The notes under the pieces are model-generated. The model ran no database searches and was not told the origin of the DNA. It saw nothing but the letters and a program-made list of their open reading frames with translations. This document shows positions 53,364 to 62,534 of a stretch of DNA of 64,000 bases, in pieces. Made by a program: the position numbers and the translations under genes. The number at the start of each line of letters is the position of its first letter. Within the stretch, counting starts at the first letter, position 1. The stretch lies in the NCBI RefSeq assembly GCF_023715205.1, contig NZ_JAMBNR010000002.1, positions 372,001-436,000 of the forward strand. The letters are read 5' to 3'. Origin of the DNA: Mesobacillus maritimus (GTDB lineage Bacteria; Bacillota; Bacilli; Bacillales; Cytobacillaceae).

Positions 53364-55283
53364 ATGACGGCAGTTACCACCAAAACAAGTCCATGGAAAT
53401 TCTCTCCGATACCGAATATCGAAGAATCCAATTTTAATAAAATCTTAGAGCGTTTCTATGGATTAGGCGTGCAAGGTTTAACAAAGGAAAACATTCAGAA
53501 CTCATTGGATGGTCGGTTACCTAATAGCACGGCACCTGTGATTGTGAAAATAGAAACCGGTACGATCAATCGTAAGGACATTCCTGGCATTGATCATGTC
53601 ATTGACCGAATTAAGTGTCTCGAAGGTAGGAATAGTTACACAAAGGAAACCATTGGGCATATGCTTAAAAGGGTCAATCAAGATGAAGTACGGTATATCT
53701 CGTTTGAAGATATTAATACAAAGGGATTGACCGGTGCAAAAAATGGTCAAAGTCATTCCAAAAAGGATACATGGGGAATTTATGCCTATAACAAAGGTGT
53801 CCACTTTGAAGAAAGTGACTCAAAGATCGAAACATCGCGTGGAGGCTCGCATGGTGTTGGGAAGATCGCATCAAACGCTGCATCCGATCTTCATCTGATG
53901 TATTTTGCAAACTGTGATGAGCAGGGAGATCAGCATTTAGGTGGGACGGTTCAATTAATTGAACATTTATATGAAGATCAATGCTACCGCTCAACAGGTT
54001 ATTTTGCAGATTTAAAAGAAGAAAACAATACATCCAAGTTCTATCCATATGAAAATGATTTCCACTCTGTTTTTGAAAAGAAAACTAGAGGATTGAAAAT
54101 CATTATTCCTTATTTGCGTTCTGAGTTTGATAGCGAAGAAGAAATCATTAAAACAGTTTGTGATAGTTTCTTCATCTCTATTTTAGATGGTCGATTAGAA
54201 GTTCAAATCAATGATCATGTCATTAATGCAGATACGATTGAAAGCTATCTTACAAACAGCCAATACTATAATCAAGAAATTTCCGAAATGAAAAAGGTGT
54301 TTACACCACTTTATGTTAAAACGTATAAAAACCAAAAGCCACGAGAAATCATCGTGTCAAATGGTGAAAGAGATTACCAATTTAAGCTTTATTTTAAATA
54401 TGATGAAGCGATCGTAAAAGGTCGTGTGGCCATTGTTCGGACGATCGGGATGAAAATTGAAGATTTTGCGGTGAAATCCAATGCGACGAAACCATTTAAT
54501 GCCGTTTTAATTGGCGGGTTAGAGGAAGATGGTTATTTAAAATCATTAGAGAATGAGTCACATACGAAGATTTCTGCTGAAGATATTAAAGATCCGATCT
54601 TAAAACGCCAAGCTACTCGGTTCATCAATAACCTTTCAAAGGAAATTGCTAAAATCATTGATGAAGAAATGAAGAAAAATAACCCAACAGATGGGGTAAT
54701 GGATACAAAAGATCTTCTCTATATTATCGAAACAGAATTCAAGCAAGATTTATCGAATGCTTATGGCGCAGTGAAGATTAATCAAGGCAAGAAAGTAGTA
54801 AAAACAACGGACGTGACTACTAAAAAGAATACAAAGAAAAAAGGAGACAAAAAGGGCAGTGTCGAGCCAAAAAGTACAGGAATTAAACGGACACGTCGAA
54901 ATAACCCAACTGGAACGGCAGATGAGTTGCAGGAATCAGGGACGGAAATCTACAGCGTCAGCCCAAATTTAGTTAAGCGTTTAATCTTAAACAATCATGA
55001 ATTAATTCAATTCAACTTTAAGGATATTCCTGAAATGAAAAAGAAGACTTCTTGTCATCTTTCCTTCAACTTAATTGATGGTATGGGTGAAGAATATAAG
55101 GATGAGTTTAAATTAAAGGAAAACTATGCACATGCCTTTGATCAGCATTCCGGTTCTAGCTGCCTCATCGACGATGAAAAAATTAAAGATGTCTCGATTC
55201 GAGATGGCATTGTTAAATTAAAACTCGACTTAAAACCGAACTATAATCGTGCTTTAAAATTTGTTTACTATGTAGAGGTGTAA
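53364..55283 (+). CDS. GHKL-type ATPase protein of a putative defence operon
   Basis: 639 residues (ATG behind TGAGGTG; a GTG at 53355 is possible). The GHKL ATP-binding boxes are visible: ENIQNSLD (E42-N43, N46, D49) for the N box, FEDINTKGLTG (D116, G-rich) for G1, and RGGSHGVGKIASNAASD (159-175) for the ATP lid. This is the arrangement of MutL/Hsp90/topoisomerase-type ATPases, here at the N-terminus. A Lys-rich linker at about 485-520 (KKNTKKKGDKKGSVEPKSTG) separates a C-terminal beta-rich domain. Two unknown genes follow with gaps of 1 base and an overlap. I do not recognise the full system; similar ATPases occur next to restriction genes. Confidence 0.75.
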   Translation: MTAVTTKTSPWKFSPIPNIEESNFNKILERFYGLGVQGLTKENIQNSLDGRLPNSTAPVIVKIETGTINRKDIPGIDHVIDRIKCLEGRNSYTKETIGHMLKRVNQDEVRYISFEDINTKGLTGAKNGQSHSKKDTWGIYAYNKGVHFEESDSKIETSRGGSHGVGKIASNAASDLHLMYFANCDEQGDQHLGGTVQLIEHLYEDQCYRSTGYFADLKEENNTSKFYPYENDFHSVFEKKTRGLKIIIPYLRSEFDSEEEIIKTVCDSFFISILDGRLEVQINDHVINADTIESYLTNSQYYNQEISEMKKVFTPLYVKTYKNQKPREIIVSNGERDYQFKLYFKYDEAIVKGRVAIVRTIGMKIEDFAVKSNATKPFNAVLIGGLEEDGYLKSLENESHTKISAEDIKDPILKRQATRFINNLSKEIAKIIDEEMKKNNPTDGVMDTKDLLYIIETEFKQDLSNAYGAVKINQGKKVVKTTDVTTKKNTKKKGDKKGSVEPKSTGIKRTRRNNPTGTADELQESGTEIYSVSPNLVKRLILNNHELIQFNFKDIPEMKKKTSCHLSFNLIDGMGEEYKDEFKLKENYAHAFDQHSGSSCLIDDEKIKDVSIRDGIVKLKLDLKPNYNRALKFVYYVEV

Positions 55284-55284
55284 C

Positions 55285-56139
55285 ATGATCTATAAAAAAG
55301 ATGCCAATTTTCCTTATCCTGTGTTAACCAATACATCCACTAGCTATGAAGATCCTTCATTTTTGCTGGATGTCTCTTTAGAGGAAAATACAAATGATTA
55401 TCGTTTTCTCATAAATTACGAAGTGAGCTCTCCTTTTATAAATAAACTTATTGCAACTGGAGATGCGCAAGCCATTCTTATTATCCAGTCAAAGGATAAT
55501 AAGTTTTATAAGCTGGATCCGAATCAAACTGCGATTGAAGTGCCGAAGAAAAGAGTTTCTTTAAATAAACGTACGTCCATTCAATTGCATATTCAGTCAA
55601 ACACAGAAATCCATTTTGGTGAAAATCAAGATTTAACGAGCTTCTATGATGAATTTAAAAACGAAATTACCGTCCCAAATCATGCATTACTAGGCTACTC
55701 AAACATTGTTGTATTTGAGGGAAGCATTCAAAATCCATTGGTATTGTTTGAAAAGAAATTAGATGAACAATTAACTTCTGATATTCGAATCGAACTTGGT
55801 GTCGAAACGATTATTATTCATTATCGTAAAGAAGATTATCAATTTACTGGGGTACGTTCTAGTCAGGCCTTCAATAATCCGTATATATATGCTGGCCTTC
55901 GTACAGCCTTGCAACGCTTTATCCACGAGTATAGTGAGCAGGGGGAGGATTATGTGGATTTAACCCAAATCACACAACCTGAAAACTTACTTGACTTTAA
56001 ATTATATCAATTGATGACGAAGAAAATGGTGCAAGAAGTTTCGGTTGATAACATTGATGAGGTCATCTCTTTAATCTCGGATAAGATTATTGAAAAATAT
56101 GCTGGGGCAGTTAAGGAGCTTATTAATAATGGAAATTAG
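55285..56139 (+). CDS. unknown protein, second gene of GHKL operon
   Basis: 284 residues, ATG two bases after the ATPase stop. It starts with a beta-rich half (FPYPVLTNTSTSYEDPSFLL, FLINYEVSSPFINKLIATGD, strands in QLHIQSNTEIHFGE) and ends in helices (LRTALQRFIHEYSEQ, IDEVISLISDKIIEKYAG). No signal peptide, membrane segment or catalytic motif is seen. Tight coupling with both neighbours suggests a subunit of the same complex. No family recognised. Confidence 0.75.
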   Translation: MIYKKDANFPYPVLTNTSTSYEDPSFLLDVSLEENTNDYRFLINYEVSSPFINKLIATGDAQAILIIQSKDNKFYKLDPNQTAIEVPKKRVSLNKRTSIQLHIQSNTEIHFGENQDLTSFYDEFKNEITVPNHALLGYSNIVVFEGSIQNPLVLFEKKLDEQLTSDIRIELGVETIIIHYRKEDYQFTGVRSSQAFNNPYIYAGLRTALQRFIHEYSEQGEDYVDLTQITQPENLLDFKLYQLMTKKMVQEVSVDNIDEVISLISDKIIEKYAGAVKELINNGN

Positions 56140-56896
56140 ATTATTAAAAAAGGGCTATAAAAACAATGAACAATTTTATCAGGATTTCTTAGAAGATAAG
56201 ATTAATAGCAACGAAGAGTATTTTACGAATGATATCGTCACCATTCCAGAGGCACCGGATTTCCCGATTTATATGGGACGTGGTTCTGAAGAAGAGAAGA
56301 AGCAAGCTTTTCAACAAGCATTTGAAGTGATCGCTTCTTCTTATATCCAAACAGATCGGGATCTTCATCTAGAAGAGATCTTTTGGCACTCTTTACTGGT
56401 AACGAAAAAGCGGGAATATATCCTTGAAAATTACCCAGTCGTGAAAACAGACATGAAACAATTCGAAAACATTGTGATTAAGAAGTTTGACTGGGAAAAT
56501 TATATTTATAAATGTGTTCTTGCAGCTGAATACATCGAGGATTTAATAGAAGACCCTAAAGAAAAAAAGCACTATTACCAACTTGTATTGGAAAACCTAG
56601 ATATCTATAACTATATTATTAAATACGCGATTTTCCGTAACGCTGAGTTTTTGGTTAAGATATTAACAATTATTGATGAGTTAAATATATCCAGTATAAT
56701 GAAGGAAAAAATCAAGGATCGACCGGATTTAGGGAAAGATGAACGTTACGGCAGACGAGTTATTTTTGAACTGAACAAAAAATATCCAGTTGTCATGTCC
56801 CCCTTGTTAGATAAAGAATCATTAAAACAGGAAGTAATACAGGCATTAGGTTATTATTATGATGTTTCAACTATAATGGAGGGGGTTACCGTTTAA
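56129..56896 (+). CDS. unknown protein, third gene of GHKL operon
   Basis: 255 residues from the ATG at 56129, behind AAGGAG ten bases upstream; it overlaps the previous gene by 11 bases. The product is acidic and helical: EIRLLKKGYKNNEQFYQDFL, IYMGRGSEEEKKQAFQQAF, HLEEIFWHSLLV, and a C-terminal FELNKKYPVVMSPLLDK. No motif I can name. It resembles the single-domain helical proteins that serve as sensors or effectors in operons of this sort. It is the last gene of the unit. Confidence 0.75.
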   Translation: MEIRLLKKGYKNNEQFYQDFLEDKINSNEEYFTNDIVTIPEAPDFPIYMGRGSEEEKKQAFQQAFEVIASSYIQTDRDLHLEEIFWHSLLVTKKREYILENYPVVKTDMKQFENIVIKKFDWENYIYKCVLAAEYIEDLIEDPKEKKHYYQLVLENLDIYNYIIKYAIFRNAEFLVKILTIIDELNISSIMKEKIKDRPDLGKDERYGRRVIFELNKKYPVVMSPLLDKESLKQEVIQALGYYYDVSTIMEGVTV

Positions 56897-57120
56897 TTTG
56901 TTATTTATTATCATTGTAAACAAAGTCAGCTCTTTCTAAACTGTTCCCTTGTAAAGGTCAATTTTTAACAAGCTAGCAGCTAGATGATTTCTGGCATTGA
57001 TAGGGGGTATCTTTGTTATACGGCAGTTGCAATTAAGCAAAAAACAACTAAATCATCTGAAGTCTTAATAACAGGTTTAATTAGGATTAACAGATTCCCA
57101 AGTAAAGGAAGGAATTTATA

Positions 57121-58113
57121 ATGATTTATACAATTGATAGAGTACAATATTCAAGGCTACAGAATAAATACTATGTATTTGAATTTTTAGAAATCCAGGA
57201 AATAAACAATCTTCTTAATCATAATGGAAGAACTGTTAAATTCCAAGATTCAATGTGGTTTAGAGGATTTTGGATTGAATTATATAAAATGGTAAAGGAA
57301 CCCGTAAAGGAAAAATTAGAATTCCTACAAAATTGGGATACGAATGCAACCAGAATTTTTGTGCTTTATCAAAAAGGTATTAATACTTTTATCAAAATTG
57401 AAATTGAGCCTGGTCGATATAATTGTGACGTTGGAACTTTTAATGACTTGCAACAATGGTTTAGAGCTTTGAATAATATCGACGGTGATAGTTATTCAAA
57501 GGGATTAGGTGTTTCTAGGGATTTGAATGTAGATAAATACGTCAATGGTTTACTTTGTCAATTATACAATGATGCCCAATTTGCTGATGATAACGGTTTG
57601 GAGCTTACAAAAGCTCTTCTAAATGGGGATTCAACAAAGGCTATAGACTTTGATTTATTTCAATACATACCATCAACAAAAGAGGTTATAATTTATGAAT
57701 TTTTAAAGAGAGAAAGTCCTTATATAGATAATATAAGTGCTCATCCAATGAGGTATAGTTGGACAGGGAAAATCAAAGATAATAAGCAAAAGTATATTTC
57801 TTTTTGGAAGGCCAAACAGTATCTTAACGCAAGATTGTTTTTAATAAGTTATAGTGATAATTACAATGAGAAGGTTTCCATTATGGAAGTGATGTCACTT
57901 GATGAAAATAGTGGATTCGTTGAGGAAAATAAATATGTTATGAGTCAGAATGTTTTTTTAGGATGGTTAAAAGATATGAACAATTATCAAAAAGGTCATA
58001 ATGATTATTTTTCCGACTTTAAATATATAAAATATGACAATGCATTTTTTGAAAAGTATCACTCAAATAAGTTTGATTACAATAAGCAATATGGCAAGGA
58101 GTTTAGACGTTAG
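57121..58113 (+). CDS. putative PD-(D/E)XK nuclease-like partner of AlwI-type enzyme
   Basis: 330 residues, ATG behind AAAGGAAGGAA. A possible nuclease core is AIDFDLFQYIPSTKEVIIYEFLKRES (174-199), with D176/D178 and E193-x-x-K196, in the order of a PD-(D/E)XK site though with one extra residue between E and K. The rest (PMRYSWTGKIKDN, ISFWKAKQYLNARLFLISYSDN) has strand-helix alternation that fits such a fold. It ends 14 bases before the AlwI-type gene, so both are one operon. It could be a second subunit of the restriction enzyme. Family not certain. Confidence 0.6.
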   Translation: MIYTIDRVQYSRLQNKYYVFEFLEIQEINNLLNHNGRTVKFQDSMWFRGFWIELYKMVKEPVKEKLEFLQNWDTNATRIFVLYQKGINTFIKIEIEPGRYNCDVGTFNDLQQWFRALNNIDGDSYSKGLGVSRDLNVDKYVNGLLCQLYNDAQFADDNGLELTKALLNGDSTKAIDFDLFQYIPSTKEVIIYEFLKRESPYIDNISAHPMRYSWTGKIKDNKQKYISFWKAKQYLNARLFLISYSDNYNEKVSIMEVMSLDENSGFVEENKYVMSQNVFLGWLKDMNNYQKGHNDYFSDFKYIKYDNAFFEKYHSNKFDYNKQYGKEFRR

Positions 58114-58127
58114 GGGGAATAGGATAC

Positions 58128-60002
58128 ATGCCTGGTACATGGAGTATTAGCACAACTATTAGAAATCCTGAAAGAAATGTTCCATTTTTAAAGGCTCTTT
58201 CTAAATTTGAAGGTCAAGTGTTTGATGAAAGAGTACAAAGGAATTTCTTTAAAGAACTAATTAAATTGAAAGCATATAAACCCACTGGAATTTCAAAGTA
58301 TTTCAAGGACAAATATGAAGAACCAGAAGAGTTTACTTATGAGGAAGTAGAAGAAATTTTCAGCCAAGTTCATTACTCCAACGAGCAATATGACGATGAT
58401 CAAGAAGAGATTTATGCAATGAGAGGAAGAACAGCAGTTGGAAATTTAAACAAAATGGGCCTCGTAATTGCAAGGAAATCAATGGGGTCTGTTGCAATAT
58501 CAAATTTAGGAAAGGAAGTAATGTCTGGTAACGCGGACCTTTCAAATGTTTTCCTACGTTATTGCCTAAAGTGGCAATTACCTAATTTGGCAGAAAAAGG
58601 TTACAAGGGATTCAATATAATCCCTTTTATTGCTACATTACACGTTATTCATAAAATAAATAGAGAGTGGAAGCGGTTGGGGAAAAAGCCAGTAGGTATT
58701 TCAAAGGTGGAATTTGCCCTTTTCTTAATTACTTTGATTGATTATCGTAATATAAATAAAAAGGTTAAAGAAATTATTAAATTTCGTCTGGTTTGCCAAG
58801 CTTTAGATAAAAATGAAAGACATAAATATGTTGATATGTGTTTTGTTGAAACTGCAATAGAGGTTTTTAATTTAAGCCCTTCTAATGAGAAGGTAATTAC
58901 CAAGAAGGTAAATAATCTTTTTGATTATGCGGATTCTGCCATTAGGTATTATCGCCAAACAAAAATGCTCATTTATAGAGGAAATGGCAGGTACGTTGAT
59001 TTAGCTCCTACTCGTATTGTGGAAATAAGAAGTATCTTACAAAATTTTGATGGTGGGGCTATTGAATTTGATGGTATTGAAGACTATTTAGATTATGTTG
59101 CGGATATTAACCAACCTGTATTGCCTTGGGAGAATGTGGAAGATTTGCAATCTGTCTATGAAAATCTGCTTGATCAGGCTAATAACTTACAAAAGGAAAT
59201 TGAAAGTCAATTTAGAGGTCAAGAATTACATCATTTTGTTTTGATTCAACAAGAATTAAATTCCATCACCGAATACAATGTTGAAATCTCTCGTCTTAGA
59301 GAAGTAATAAGAACACTTCAAAATGACCTTTCAATACTAAAAGAAAGAAGTCTTCAAAATATAGACTCCTATATCGAAAAATTAATGGAGCTTGCTAACC
59401 GAAGAAGAAGCGTTTCTGGTCAAGATCCATTGAACTTAGAATGGTATGTAGCCATGTCATTAATGGCTTTAGACGATGCTAAAGAAATAGCACCCAATTA
59501 TGCGGTAGGGGATGATAATATACCACTATTTACTGCCCCTGGTGGTACAGCAGATATAGAGTGCTACTATAATGCGTTTAATATGATCTGTGAGGTTACT
59601 TTACTAAAGGGTAGAGATCAATGGTATAATGAAGGTCAACCCGTAATGCGTCATTTAAGGGATTTTGAGGAGAAAGTTCTAGACCGTTCAAATGAAAATT
59701 ATTGTTTGTTCATAGCACCAAATATCCATAGGGATACGTTAAATACATTTTGGATGAGTGTTAAATTAGGTTATGAGGGGCAAATCCAGAAAATAATTCC
59801 TCTTACCATAGAACAGTACGTAAAGGTTCTCGAAGTGGTAAAAGTGCTTAATTATCAAGGGAAAAGGGTAAATCATGTTGAAATAAAACAACTATTCGAT
59901 TTAATCTTTGAGAGTCACAAACAAGCAGGTAACGTTTCAACAGTTTGGCTTGAAAATATTGATGTATTGATTCAACAATGGGGCAATTCTCTGTCAGCAT
60001 AA
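58128..60002 (+). CDS. AlwI-family type II restriction endonuclease
   Basis: 624 residues, ATG behind GGGGGAATAGGA. The N-terminus WSISTTIRNPERNVPFLKAL matches the AlwI family start, and the nuclease site is at 471-500: GGTADIE (D476), then EVTLLKGRDQWYNEGQPVMRHL (E489-x-T491). AlwI itself recognises GGATC; whether this homologue does is unknown. A coiled-coil lies at about 335-420. No methyltransferase is visible between 51 and 64 kb, which is odd for a type II enzyme. A terminator follows about 25 bases after the stop. Confidence 0.82.
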   Translation: MPGTWSISTTIRNPERNVPFLKALSKFEGQVFDERVQRNFFKELIKLKAYKPTGISKYFKDKYEEPEEFTYEEVEEIFSQVHYSNEQYDDDQEEIYAMRGRTAVGNLNKMGLVIARKSMGSVAISNLGKEVMSGNADLSNVFLRYCLKWQLPNLAEKGYKGFNIIPFIATLHVIHKINREWKRLGKKPVGISKVEFALFLITLIDYRNINKKVKEIIKFRLVCQALDKNERHKYVDMCFVETAIEVFNLSPSNEKVITKKVNNLFDYADSAIRYYRQTKMLIYRGNGRYVDLAPTRIVEIRSILQNFDGGAIEFDGIEDYLDYVADINQPVLPWENVEDLQSVYENLLDQANNLQKEIESQFRGQELHHFVLIQQELNSITEYNVEISRLREVIRTLQNDLSILKERSLQNIDSYIEKLMELANRRRSVSGQDPLNLEWYVAMSLMALDDAKEIAPNYAVGDDNIPLFTAPGGTADIECYYNAFNMICEVTLLKGRDQWYNEGQPVMRHLRDFEEKVLDRSNENYCLFIAPNIHRDTLNTFWMSVKLGYEGQIQKIIPLTIEQYVKVLEVVKVLNYQGKRVNHVEIKQLFDLIFESHKQAGNVSTVWLENIDVLIQQWGNSLSA

Positions 60003-60026
60003 GAATTCCTATAAATAAATGTGATA

Positions 60027-60073
60027 AAAAGGACTGATGGTATATGTTTTATTTACCGATTCAGTCCTTTTGT
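60027..60073 (+). terminator. terminator after AlwI-type gene
   Basis: AAAAGGACTGA (60027-60037) with TCAGTCCTTTT (60061-60071), 23-base loop. A second small hairpin (AAGAGCCT/AGGCTCTT) lies at 60199-60225. Confidence 0.75.
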
Positions 60074-60830
60074 TATGGAAACGCTTAGCAATATTTAAAA
60101 CGGCATTATCACAAAATGCACATATTTTTTCGTGATATAAGGGTTAATCAAGTACATTCCTAATTAAAGTGATAAGTTGATTTAAAGAAAGTAAGTAAAA
60201 GAGCCTTCTTCAATAAGAGGCTCTTGTTTATTAACCGTAGTTATTTATAAATCAAGAAATGCATCTTCAATTATATCTTGAATATGCAAATGAGGGTACT
60301 TATGACTACAAAGGTTGTTGAATCTTTAATAAATGTCATCGTTAATTTTAAAGTCTTTGTTACATAGATAGATATATATATATACTTTCAACAAGTATCA
60401 AAGTAGTAGAGTATTGCGTTTAAATAATTCTTCTTATCGATTAATGTTATTAATAATAAAACGTGATTCCCCTGATTCTACAACATCCTCACCTCATATG
60501 ACTAAAGGTAAATCTGAAAATACTAAGAATAGCTTAACATCAACAACAAGAAGAAAAATAACAAGATTACTAGAAACTATAAGTCCCCAATAACACAAAA
60601 TGACTGAGCAATTGATAAGCCTATTAAGACCAAAGAGAAAAACTAATGGTGCTCACCACAAGATGCTCCTTTCTTTAATTACAGTTAAATGACGGGTTAT
60701 TTTTGGTGAAAGCAAGAAAGTCAAACTTTCCATAAGGATGGAATATTCAATAGATGTAAATAAATGTATGGTAAAATATTACTATATTATATCTGATAAG
60801 TGGAAATTAGTTAAGGAGGATCTCTACCTA
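60074..60830. other. 757-base gap, no intact gene
   Basis: AT-rich with broken frames. The only element is the weak hairpin at 60199-60225. It begins a longer decayed stretch that runs to about 62300. Confidence 0.4.
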
Positions 60831-61149
60831 TGAATTTAATTACAAATAACCAAGAACTATTAACGAATATTCAAACCTTAGAAGAGTATAAAAATTCTAA
60901 TAGATATAAAGAATACTTTACAAAGTTAATAAAAAGAGGGACTTGTTTCATAACTGGAAAAACATGAGAATAATACCAGGAAAGATGGAAGAATTACAAA
61001 TGAAGTATTAAATGAAATATTAGGATTTAAACCTGAATCAAATAAAAAACTTGAAGAATCTTATAAAAATACTGTATTGATTTAGGTTTTGTTCCAAATG
61101 AAAAAGGAGCCTTTGGTGTGGAGAGAAAGTTTTGGTTAATTAAGAATTA
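60831..61149 (+). pseudogene. broken hypothetical gene
   Basis: A strong AAGGAGG site precedes an ATG and 45 codons (MNLITNNQELLTNIQTLEEY...). The frame then stops; later pieces continue in other frames: EDGRITNEVLNEILGFKPE (about 60984-61080) and DLGFVPNEKGAFGVERKFWL (about 61079-61149). Together they look like one gene with at least two frameshifts. No family known. Confidence 0.5.
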
Positions 61150-61235
61150 GTTCTAGCTTGTTCAAAGTCCTTGGTGAATTTTGGTACTTAATTAATAAAG
61201 GTGGAAAAAATAAAGTCGTTTGTGTGGTGTTAATT

Positions 61236-61929
61236 ATGCATTTAACTGTAAGAATGGCTTGGCATGATAACAATTGGAATGGAAGAATATGTAAAAATAC
61301 CGAAAAAATACGTATTGTGTTGGTACTCATTCTCTTTTGGCCGACCGTATCGCCACTAACCGTGATACAGAGCTTGAGCAGCAGTATCAAAATGAGCAAG
61401 TAGCTGATTTGCCACAGGGGTATTCAGTTCCGTGTTACTGGTCAATTAACGCTTTATCAAAAAGTTCATTTGATATCGCCATGCTTTTTCATCTATAAAG
61501 CACACGATAAAGGAAAAGGTGAAACCTTACTCTGTATTTACATGGCCTTTTAAACTATCATTCGTTCATAGCTGGGATAATAAACAAAGATATGGTAATT
61601 ACCCACCTGATTTAGAGCAAAGAGTAGATCATTTTCTTGATAAGTTTACACCTAAACAGTCAATTCTCTTTTTCTATCCCAATTATGATAATCCTATATC
61701 TGGTGATGATATGCAATATTTGTTGTTGGGGTGTTCTGTCATTGCAGAAAGGCCAGAAAAAACATATTTCCCATTATCAGAGGACGAATTAAATGATTGG
61801 TGGTCAAAAGGATATAACATGATAGTTTGTTTGGTTAAAACAAGAGTTATTTACCTTAATTTGGTGACTGCCTCCAGTACAATTTGGGAGGCAGACACCG
61901 TTTTTCAATATTATTTCAGGGGGAAGTAA
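61236..61929 (+). pseudogene. multiply frameshifted helicase/exonuclease-like gene
   Basis: Three pieces in different frames add up to the N-terminal part of one protein: LTVRMAWHDNNWNGRICKN (61242-61299), then YCVGTHSLLADRIATNRD and VPCYWSINALSKSSF (about 61313-61480), then KPYSVFTWPFKLSFVHSW, YPPDLEQRVD and YPNYDNPISGDDMQYLLLGC (61519-61929). I associate these motifs with large ATP-dependent helicase/exonuclease-like proteins found beside restriction systems; the family name is uncertain. The C-terminal part is missing after 61929. Confidence 0.6.
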
Positions 61930-62326
61930 CAATGATTGTTCAGGAGAATATACGTTTTGACCAACTATCTAAACATAAAGCGCCTATAAAATTTTGACAA
62001 ATAACCCAGCAATACCAAGGGGAAACTACGCTAGCTAATGGATTGTATGGGTGAATTCATTTTTAGGGAGGAATTAATAGTATTCTCTACCCTCTAGAAG
62101 TAACCCCATCCAAAGTTTTTTGAATTCATAAAAAAAACACTTAATAAACACACATGAACTCTTTGTAGAGTAAATGAATCAGGCAAGAAACCCCCTGTGG
62201 CAAAACTTTGAAATTTCCTCTCGCCATTTTTTAATTTCACATTTCAGCAATATTTAAGAGAATTTGACCTTAATTAAGCCCGAAAATACTTTGTTAGGTA
62301 AAAAGTCCCCTTTAATATAGATTTCC

Positions 62327-62346
62327 TGGTACGCGTAAACGTACCA
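62327..62346. promoter_or_regulatory. palindrome upstream of the DGQHR-family genes
   Basis: TGGTACG (62327-62333) and CGTACCA (62340-62346) around a six-base centre, 24 bases before a -35 box. DndB proteins are known repressors of dnd operons, so this may be an autoregulatory site. Confidence 0.5.
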
Positions 62347-62370
62347 CATTTCGACATTTTCCGACTGTTT

Positions 62371-62399
62371 TTGGCAAAAATTTAAAATCCTAATATTAT
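62371..62399 (+). promoter_or_regulatory. sigma-A type promoter of the DGQHR-family genes
   Basis: TTGGCA (62371-62376), 17 bases, then TATTAT (62394-62399). Good match to the consensus. Confidence 0.65.
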
Positions 62400-62534
62400 A
62401 CAAATAAAATAAAATTTGTCAATATTTAAAGGTTTGTTTTTTCATCGGAGCACCTCTTGTACCAGCCTTCATCCCCCTTCGTTCTATAGGCAGCGGCTAA
62501 GCAAGAAGATATAATGACGAAGGAGGTAGATGAA

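Larger units (their letters stand above)
61930..62534. other. 605-base gap with DndB-type promoter region
   Basis: The left half is decayed sequence; the right half holds the palindrome and promoter described separately and a leader of about 130 bases with a few short hairpins. No gene seen. Confidence 0.5.

Noticed and set aside
61158-61403. Frame of 81 codons taken as an intact gene
   Set aside because: Its middle part matches a conserved protein only for about 20 residues; the match then continues in another frame, so it is part of a pseudogene.
60003-62300. CRISPR-like or other direct repeats in the long gap
   Set aside because: Read through for regularly spaced repeats; none found, only AT-rich runs.
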